From an uncultured Lachnospiraceae bacterium (GTDB lineage: Bacteria; Bacillota; Clostridia; Lachnospirales; Lachnospiraceae), in contig CAJUBR010000003.1 of NCBI GenBank assembly GCA_910584695.1, positions 1 to 64,000 of the forward strand: DNA of 64,000 nucleotides, read 5' to 3'. The position numbers were made by a program, and so were the translations under genes. How positions within the stretch are numbered: the stretch's first letter is position 1; each line of letters begins with the position of its first letter. Positions 58,103 through 64,000 of this stretch are shown piece after piece. Below the pieces are notes generated by a model. That model saw nothing but the letters and a program-made list of their open reading frames with translations. It made no database searches and was not told where the DNA came from.

Positions 58103-59719
58103 TTATTCCCATTCTTCATTTAACCAATTACGGAGCAGTAGTGCAACCTCTTCCGGATTCTCGTCAACAAACCGCTCAATCTGCTGTCTCGTAGCAGATT
58201 TATCACTAAATTCAATATCCTCTAATGCCTGATTTTCTTTTGTCGTTGCAAGGAGGGCTTCAACTGATAATTCTGGTTCTAACTCTGTTACTTCTACCGG
58301 TTTCATTCCTTTAAATACAACAAAGCAAAGAAGTCCTACAATCAGAATCGCCAGTAAAAACTGTAAATAATTTGTCGCTGTATCCGCAACACTCTCTTCT
58401 TTCGGATAAAAAAGCGGTACTTCAAATGCCTGAATCTTAATATTATCTGCACTAATACCGGTTGCCTTTTCTACCATTGCATAGGTATCTTCATCCACTT
58501 CTAACGGTTTTTTCTCTTCGTTTTCTGACTGAAATGTTTCAAAATCCGTTCCTTTTAATTGTCCGGCTTTTTTCATTTTCGCTTCATCATACACAACATA
58601 TTTGCTAAGCATCACTGCAATGGAGGAATTTGCTGTATTCACAGTACCAATCGCCTTTTTTGTAAGCGTTGTTGTGGTACTGGTATCATACGCTTCCTTT
58701 ATAACATTGGCATTACTGTTCGCAGCAGCACCGTTAGTAATATTATAATCCGTAACCGCACCACCATTAGTATCAGTTCCTGGAATCCCGGAAGTTCCGT
58801 CTGTATTTTCAGCATTATAATAATAATAGCTGTTTTTAGGTCCCGTATCATCTTCCTCGTCATCTGTATATTTATGTTCGTCTTGAATTTCCGTCTCATC
58901 TAAATCAAGATCCAGATTTGCTGCAACTTCTGCATCATTATATACACCGGAATTAACCAGCAGACTTCTGACTTTATCTTCCAGTCCGCTAGTCACCTGA
59001 TTGGTTACTTTAACAACTGCTGCACCTTTTCCGGTTGTAGTAGAGGTATCGTTATCCCCCCCAAAAAGCAGAGTTCCTGTCTGGTCAATAATCCGAATCG
59101 TATCGGTTTTTATATTACCGAGACCCGTAGCCACATAATTTGCAATTCCTTCAATACTCGCCTCAGAAAGTTCATCCGTTGTAGTCAGCATCACACTGGC
59201 TGACGTTTCTTTCTCATCCGCAAGTACGGAATTGGAAGAATCCGGAATGGTGATCTGAACGGAAGCCTGTTTCACACCTTGCACATGCTGCAAATCATTT
59301 GACATCTGTTTTTGCAGGTATATTTTTTTCTTTAACTTTCTTTCGTCATCTGTTGTTGACATACTGGTATCATATAAGTCTTTCTCACTGTCATCCTTAC
59401 TCGTGGCGATATTATTCTCTCCCAGTGCAAGTCTGGCATCTGATTCATTTTTTTCATCTACAGAAAACGTTAAGCCATTTCCGGACACAGTATATTTTAT
59501 TCCTGCCCCAACCAATACTTCTTTTGCAGCCGCTGCATCTGTTGTATTATCAAATGTTACCAATTCCACATATTTGGTACGGTTTAGTAATAAAACCAAT
59601 GCAACCAATGTAAAAATAACCGCTGCCGAAATAGAGATGATCAACGTTTTTTGTTTACTTGTAAAACGATTCCAAAATTCAACAAATTTAGTCTGAATTG
59701 ATTTTAATCTGTCTAACAT
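58103..59719 (-). CDS. fliF: Flagellar MS-ring protein FliF
   Basis: The 538-residue protein has two membrane helices (about 25-45 and 448-468), the ring-building domains between them (VLVGAGIKYTVSGNGLTFSVDE, then VQGVKQASVQITIPD) and a C-terminal FliG-binding tail (RQQIERFVDENPEEVALLLRNWLNEEW). A Thr/Asp-rich variable stretch lies near 285-350. It is the first structure assembled. Confidence 0.97.
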   Translation of the reverse strand: MLDRLKSIQTKFVEFWNRFTSKQKTLIISISAAVIFTLVALVLLLNRTKYVELVTFDNTTDAAAAKEVLVGAGIKYTVSGNGLTFSVDEKNESDARLALGENNIATSKDDSEKDLYDTSMSTTDDERKLKKKIYLQKQMSNDLQHVQGVKQASVQITIPDSSNSVLADEKETSASVMLTTTDELSEASIEGIANYVATGLGNIKTDTIRIIDQTGTLLFGGDNDTSTTTGKGAAVVKVTNQVTSGLEDKVRSLLVNSGVYNDAEVAANLDLDLDETEIQDEHKYTDDEEDDTGPKNSYYYYNAENTDGTSGIPGTDTNGGAVTDYNITNGAAANSNANVIKEAYDTSTTTTLTKKAIGTVNTANSSIAVMLSKYVVYDEAKMKKAGQLKGTDFETFQSENEEKKPLEVDEDTYAMVEKATGISADNIKIQAFEVPLFYPKEESVADTATNYLQFLLAILIVGLLCFVVFKGMKPVEVTELEPELSVEALLATTKENQALEDIEFSDKSATRQQIERFVDENPEEVALLLRNWLNEEWE

Positions 59720-59787
59720 ATTGCTCCTTGCCGGATATCATAATCCATTTATCCCTTATTCTCAAATTTTACGAGCCAAATATCGGA

Positions 59788-60096
59788 TTAAACCTGCATA
59801 TTCATAAGCTCTTTATATGCCTCAAGTGCTTTGTTTGTAACCTTTACCGTATACTGCAATGCAATATTAGCTTTTTGCTGAGCTGCTGCAAGTTCATGGG
59901 TACTTGATGCATAACCAAGTGCAAAATTGATTTCTGATTCCTCTGCGGCATTTTGTAATCCATCTGCTTCTTTATACATATTAATTGCAGAATTTAACAA
60001 ATGATCAAATGCAGTGCGATTCTCTTTGCTTACCTTTGATAGACTCAAATTTTCTGTTAGTAAGTTTTGTGTATTGTTTATCGCAGAAACTGCCAT
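59788..60096 (-). CDS. fliE: Flagellar hook-basal body protein FliE
   Basis: The 102-residue protein joins the MS ring and rod. It shows FDHLLNSAINMYKEADGLQNAAEESEINFALG, then LAAAQQKANIALQYTVKVTNKALEAYKELMNMQV, typical FliE. A GGTAGGTG site precedes the ATG. It lies 91 nt after flgC, with no obvious structure between. Confidence 0.96.
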   Translation of the reverse strand: MAVSAINNTQNLLTENLSLSKVSKENRTAFDHLLNSAINMYKEADGLQNAAEESEINFALGYASSTHELAAAQQKANIALQYTVKVTNKALEAYKELMNMQV

Positions 60097-60186
60097 GTGT
60101 ATTCACCTACCTGTCATAAATTTATTATACATATTTCTCTTTTCTACGAACAGTCAACAATCCCGTTTACAAGCGGCGGAATGTTA

Positions 60187-60630
60187 CTACTGTAATAACT
60201 CAAGACCTTTTGCTGCCATTGCTTTTGCCCCGTTAAATACCGTTGCATTTGCCTCGTATGATCTGCTGGCATCAATCAGGTTTGTCATCTCCGTAACAGT
60301 ATTCACATTGGGACGTTCCACATATCCGTTTTCGTCTGCATCCGGATGATCCGGGTCATAGGTCAGTATACCATCCGATGAATCCTCAACAATGGCAGCA
60401 ATCTTAACCCCATGTGCCTGATATGTCTCTAATTTGTTATTTAAAACGCTGTCAAACGTCGCACTGGAATTCTCACGAAATACTACAGTCTGACGCTTAT
60501 ATACCTGTCCGTTTTCATTACGGGTTGTATTTACATTCGCTATATTCTGGGAAATAATATCCATTCTGGTACGCTGTGCCGTCATTCCCGAAGCTGCAAC
60601 ATCCATTGCATTAAAAATTCCGCTACTCAT
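60187..60630 (-). CDS. flgC: Flagellar rod protein FlgC
   Basis: The 147-residue proximal-rod protein has the signature GIFNAMDVAASGMTAQRTRMDIISQNIANVNTT, the middle YKRQTVVFRE and YDPDHPDADENGYVERPNV, and the C-terminal MTNLIDASRSYEANATVFNGAKAMAAKGLELL. GGAGGG precedes the ATG. It starts 14 nt after flgB. Confidence 0.97.
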   Translation of the reverse strand: MSSGIFNAMDVAASGMTAQRTRMDIISQNIANVNTTRNENGQVYKRQTVVFRENSSATFDSVLNNKLETYQAHGVKIAAIVEDSSDGILTYDPDHPDADENGYVERPNVNTVTEMTNLIDASRSYEANATVFNGAKAMAAKGLELLQ

Positions 60631-60644
60631 ATGTTATCCCTCCA

Positions 60645-61037
60645 TTATTGCGATAAAACTGTTCTATATCTGGCAAACTCCTGTTTCATCAAATCCACTA
60701 ATGCATCATACCGAATCTGGCTTTGTGCATACATTGCATTTTCCGTATCCACATCCACATTATTGCCGTCAAGACGGTAAGACAATGTAGAGGAATCGGT
60801 ATAAATCAACCCGCCAAAATCTGATAAATGTGTATTAATATCTGCAATGCGTTCATCAAGAGAATCATCTCCTATCATAGCCTGCTGCAGATAATTTTCA
60901 AATGCAACATCTTTTCTTTTATAGTTTGGCGTATCCACATTGGCAAGATTATTTGCAATAATTTCATTTCTGGAATTTGCTGCATCCGCAGCTTTATTCA
61001 GTACATTAACGTAATTGTAAATATTGGTATTGATCAT
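60645..61037 (-). CDS. flgB: Flagellar rod protein FlgB
   Basis: The protein of about 130 residues has the rod signature AADAANSRNEIIANNLANVDTPNYKRKDVAFE and the C-terminal AQSQIRYDALVDLMKQEFARYRTVL. ATG 61037 is supported by AAAGGAGG; the frame opens at 61058. It is the first flagellar gene after codY, separated by a hairpin. Confidence 0.96.
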   Translation of the reverse strand: MINTNIYNYVNVLNKAADAANSRNEIIANNLANVDTPNYKRKDVAFENYLQQAMIGDDSLDERIADINTHLSDFGGLIYTDSSTLSYRLDGNNVDVDTENAMYAQSQIRYDALVDLMKQEFARYRTVLSQ

Positions 61038-61068
61038 ACCGTATCCTCCTTTATTCATAAAAATAACA

Positions 61069-61117
61069 ATAGCAAAAGAAAAGATTTCCGAAAAAAACCT
61101 GCAAATCCTTTTGCTAT
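61069..61117 (-). other. Hairpin between codY and flgB
   Basis: ATAGCAAAAG and CTTTTGCTAT form a 10-bp perfect stem, extended by GATTT/AAATC, around a loop with a T run. On the minus strand TGTTATTTTTATG follows. It could act as a weak terminator or attenuator between codY and the flagellar operon. Confidence 0.6.
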
Positions 61118-61132
61118 CATAAAATCCTTTTA

Positions 61133-61903
61133 TTACCTATGCAGTTTGTCTAGTTCGTCAAACACAACTTCATTTAAAACCTTAATATAGGTTCCTTTCA
61201 TACCGGAAGATCTGGTTTCAATCACACCGGCACTCTCAAACTTACGAAGTGCATTTACAATAACGGAACGCGTAATACCAACTCTGTCTGCAATCTTAGA
61301 TGCCACTAAAATTCCTTCCATCCCTGAAAGTTCATCGAATACATGAAAAATTGCCTCTTTCTCCGAGCTTGATAACGTCGCAACTGCTGAACGGACAATG
61401 GATACCTTCCGGTCCTCTTCTGCCGATTCTTCATTCACACTCCGCATCATTTCCAAACCAACCACCGTGGTTCCGTATTCGCTTAAAATAATGTCATCAA
61501 TGGTATACTGTCTGCTTTCCTTGTACATAAAAACGGTTCCTAACCGTTCACCTGCTATATCTATGGGAGATATAATCGCCTGATAATGATCCAGATTATC
61601 GAATTCAAATCCCAGTGTTGCCAGATTGACATTTTCTTTTGTTGACAAAACTCCTAATAATCTTTCATTCAGCATTGGGTCAATAAAACCACCCACATTC
61701 GCGGCAATTAATTCCGTTATCTCACTGATATCTGAACGGTTCTTAATACCTAAAACCTTTCCCTTCCTACTGATCACCAAAACATCAGATTCCAGAATTT
61801 CACTTAACACCCTGCAGATATCATTAAAAATAACCTTATGAGAACTGTTATTATGTAAAAGCTGATTAATTTTTCTCGTTTTATCTAATAACTGTACGCT
61901 CAT
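61133..61903 (-). CDS. codY: Global transcriptional regulator CodY
   Basis: The 256-residue protein has the N-terminal GAF domain for branched-chain amino acids (SVQLLDKTRKINQLLHNN, then IDPMLNERLLGVLSTKENVNL) and the C-terminal winged helix (LSSSEKEAIFHVFDELSGMEG, LVASKIADRVGITRSVIVNALRKFESAGVIETRS). ATG 61903 follows GGAGGAG; the frame opens at 61954. It links motility to nutrient supply by position, as topA-codY-flgB. Confidence 0.97.
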   Translation of the reverse strand: MSVQLLDKTRKINQLLHNNSSHKVIFNDICRVLSEILESDVLVISRKGKVLGIKNRSDISEITELIAANVGGFIDPMLNERLLGVLSTKENVNLATLGFEFDNLDHYQAIISPIDIAGERLGTVFMYKESRQYTIDDIILSEYGTTVVGLEMMRSVNEESAEEDRKVSIVRSAVATLSSSEKEAIFHVFDELSGMEGILVASKIADRVGITRSVIVNALRKFESAGVIETRSSGMKGTYIKVLNEVVFDELDKLHR

Positions 61904-61959
61904 AGTCTCCTCCATTCGCAAAGTAATTCTAACACAAATTGAAAACAATAACAAGAATT

Positions 61960-64000
61960 TTATGAGATTTCATTATTATCTTTCTTTATTTTTTCACATA
62001 CAAACCCACATTCTCCATTGCTGCAGACTAATTTATTTCCTTTTATTAACATAATACTGCCACATTTTTGACATTTTACAGAAGATGGTTTCTGCCATGA
62101 CATAAAGTCACATTCCGGGTTATCAATACATCCATAGTACTTTCTTCCCTTCTTTGTCTTTTTCAGAACAATGTCCTTTCCACATTTCGGACATTCTACT
62201 CCGATCTTTTCATAATATGGCTTTGTAAAACGACATTCCGGGAATCCCGGACAGGCAAGAAACTTTCCATGGGGTCCGTATTTTATTACGAGATTCTTTC
62301 CGCAGACCTCACAAAGTTCGTCTGTCACTTCATCTTCTATCTTGATATGTTCTAATTCCTTGTTTGCTGCCTGAACTGCTTCTTCCAGATCCGGATAAAA
62401 ATTAGCCACCACTGTTTTCCAGTTAATGGAACCTTCCTCCACATTATCCAGTAAGGACTCCATATTGGCAGTAAATTCCGTATCCACAATAGCAGGAAAT
62501 GCCTTAACCATAATCTGATTCACCGCTTCCCCAAGCTCTGTCACATAAAGATTCCGATTCTCTTTTACTACATATCTTCTTGCGAGAATGGTCGAAATGG
62601 TTGGGGCATAAGTGCTGGGTCTTCCGATTCCTAATTCTTCCAGCTTCCTTACAAGTGAACCTTCCGTATAATGTGCTGGCGGCTGGGTAAAGTGCTGCTT
62701 GTCAATAAAGCTTTCCACTGTAACCGGCGTATCCTTTCCAATGTTTTTGAATAGATTTTTCTGTTCGTCATTTTCATCTTCCATGACATAAACAGCCATA
62801 AATCCGTCAAATACAAGCTTTGTTGAAGTTGCACCAAATTCATATCCTCCAGATTCAAACTTGATTGTCTCACTTTCATAGGTTGCAGACTCCATCCGAC
62901 TTGCCAGAAAACGGTTATAGATCAACTGATATAAGCGGAACTGTTCTCTCGACAACTGTTCTTTTACCTTAACAGGAGAAAGGGTTACATCCGTAGGCCG
63001 GATTGCCTCATGTGCATCCTGTATCTTTTTTCCGTTGTCTGTCTTTTTATTTTCACTTCCAATATACTCTTTTCCATACTGCTTCTCAATGTAATCAACT
63101 GCTGATGCATTTGCTTCTTCTGAGATACGTACAGAGTCTGTTCTTAAATATGTGATAAGACCGATACTTCCTCTTCCTTTTATTTCTACCCCTTCATAAA
63201 GCTGCTGTGCAATCCGCATCGTTTTTCCAGTTGCAAAATTTAATTTCTTTGCTGCCTCCTGCTGCAGGGTAGATGTTGTAAAAGGAAGCGGAGATTTTTT
63301 CGTTCTTGTCGCTTTTTTGATGTCCTTAACAGAAAGAGCTGCACCGGCAAGATCTTTTAGCACATGATCCATTTCTTCTTTTGAATGGATTTCCGCCCTG
63401 CCTTTTGGCGTTTTTTGAAGTTTTGCTAAAAACGTCTTTCTGCTTCCATCCGCCCTTACTTCCGCCTCTAAAGTCCAGTATTCTTCCGGTATAAAGCTGT
63501 TAATTTCATCTTCTTTGTCGCAGATTAACCTAAGGGCAACAGACTGAACACGCCCGGCACTTAATCCTCTTTTTATCTTTACCCATAAAAGCGGACTGAT
63601 CTTATAACCCACCATGCGGTCAAGAATGCGTCTTGCCTGTTGGGCATCCACCAGTTTCATATCAATATTTCTTGCATTTTTAAGAGAACCCTTCACTGCA
63701 CTTTTGGTAATCTCATTAAAGGTAATTCTTTTAAATTTTTTATCTTCTAGCTTAAGGGCTTTTGACAAATGCCAGGAGATTGCTTCTCCCTCACGGTCCG
63801 GGTCCGTTGCAAGATATATTTTATCTGCCTTCTTAACTTCTTTCCGGAGAGTAGCCAGCAATTCTCCTTTCCCACGAATTGTAATATATTTGGGTTCAAA
63901 ATCATGTTCTATATCAATCCCCATCTGGGATTTAGGTAAATCTCTTACGTGTCCGTTAGAAGCAATCACTTCATAAGTACTTCCAAGAAATTTTTTAATT
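61960..64000 (-). CDS. topA: DNA topoisomerase I (partial, 5' end beyond the window)
   Basis: The frame runs to the last base of the window, with KFLGSTYEVIASNGHVRDLPKSQ readable from 63990 on; the N-terminal toprim start is missing. Visible are the toprim acidic site DPDREGEAISWHL, the active-site Tyr in GLITYLRTDSVRI and GIGRPSTYAPTISTIL. Three C-terminal Cys4 zinc ribbons follow (CEVCGKNL, then CPGFPEC; CPKCGKDI, then CIDNPEC; CQKCG, then CSNGEC). It relaxes negative supercoils. Confidence 0.97.
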   Translation of the reverse strand, partial: IKKFLGSTYEVIASNGHVRDLPKSQMGIDIEHDFEPKYITIRGKGELLATLRKEVKKADKIYLATDPDREGEAISWHLSKALKLEDKKFKRITFNEITKSAVKGSLKNARNIDMKLVDAQQARRILDRMVGYKISPLLWVKIKRGLSAGRVQSVALRLICDKEDEINSFIPEEYWTLEAEVRADGSRKTFLAKLQKTPKGRAEIHSKEEMDHVLKDLAGAALSVKDIKKATRTKKSPLPFTTSTLQQEAAKKLNFATGKTMRIAQQLYEGVEIKGRGSIGLITYLRTDSVRISEEANASAVDYIEKQYGKEYIGSENKKTDNGKKIQDAHEAIRPTDVTLSPVKVKEQLSREQFRLYQLIYNRFLASRMESATYESETIKFESGGYEFGATSTKLVFDGFMAVYVMEDENDEQKNLFKNIGKDTPVTVESFIDKQHFTQPPAHYTEGSLVRKLEELGIGRPSTYAPTISTILARRYVVKENRNLYVTELGEAVNQIMVKAFPAIVDTEFTANMESLLDNVEEGSINWKTVVANFYPDLEEAVQAANKELEHIKIEDEVTDELCEVCGKNLVIKYGPHGKFLACPGFPECRFTKPYYEKIGVECPKCGKDIVLKKTKKGRKYYGCIDNPECDFMSWQKPSSVKCQKCGSIMLIKGNKLVCSNGECGFVCEKIKKDNNEIS

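Overview
The window looks like a chromosomal segment of an anaerobic, low-GC, motile member of the Clostridia, most likely family Lachnospiraceae (Roseburia/Agathobacter/Lachnospira type). This is inferred from the order topA-codY-flgB, a fla/che supercluster laid out like that of Bacillus subtilis, clostridial families such as DUF5688, DUF2935 and DUF6115, AAGGAGG-type ribosome binding sites and sigma-A promoters. Nearly every gene lies on the minus strand, so the biology reads right to left. The one clear plus-strand gene is a subtilisin-like protease at 17256-18110. I saw no rRNA, tRNA, CRISPR array, transposase or phage gene.

Right part (about 26.5-64 kb): the 3' part of topA, then codY and flgB-flgC-fliE-fliF-fliG-fliH-fliI-fliJ-(YlxF-like)-fliK-flgD-(TIGR02530)-flgE. 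A terminator follows, then flbD-motA-motB-fliL-fliM-fliY-cheY-fliO-fliP-fliQ-fliR-flhB-flhA-flhF-flhG-(PilZ). A second terminator follows, then cheB-cheA-cheW-cheC-cheD-(membrane protein)-fliA-(FapA-like)-(unknown)-(SwrB-like)-(MltG-like). These encode the basal body, the export apparatus, rod and hook proteins, the switch, the stator, the CheA/CheY pathway with CheC/CheD/FliY adaptation, and the flagellar sigma factor. Flagellin, the filament cap and CheR are not in the window. CheB lacks its usual receiver domain.

Middle part (12.3-26.2 kb): a DUF5688 gene; a TetR regulator with a clear operator, followed by a single-domain response regulator, rarA and a small membrane protein; a SEC-C protein, gltX and a UvrD-family helicase; the plus-strand protease; a small protein with an orphan zinc-type binding lipoprotein and a YhfC-like membrane protein; a DUF2935 protein; and a LytTR regulator with two membrane proteins.

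Left part (1-12.3 kb): a pantothenate/CoA cluster, (DUF2520 reductase)-panB-panC-panD-coaBC, with a structured leader. Downstream come a HAD phosphatase, a small FHA protein, a fused EssC-like/YukD-like protein without the ATPase domains, and a PASTA Ser/Thr kinase. Beyond these are a lone LytTR regulator with a truncated receiver, a secreted CHAP-like protein that has lost its predicted catalytic residues, and a response regulator cut by the window edge.

The two most unusual observations are the FHA/EssC-YukD/kinase module, which looks like type VII secretion parts rewired into a signalling unit without a secretion motor, and a pair of long intergenic hairpins with unrelated stems around a nearly identical 24-nt loop (10293-10422 and 18266-18347).
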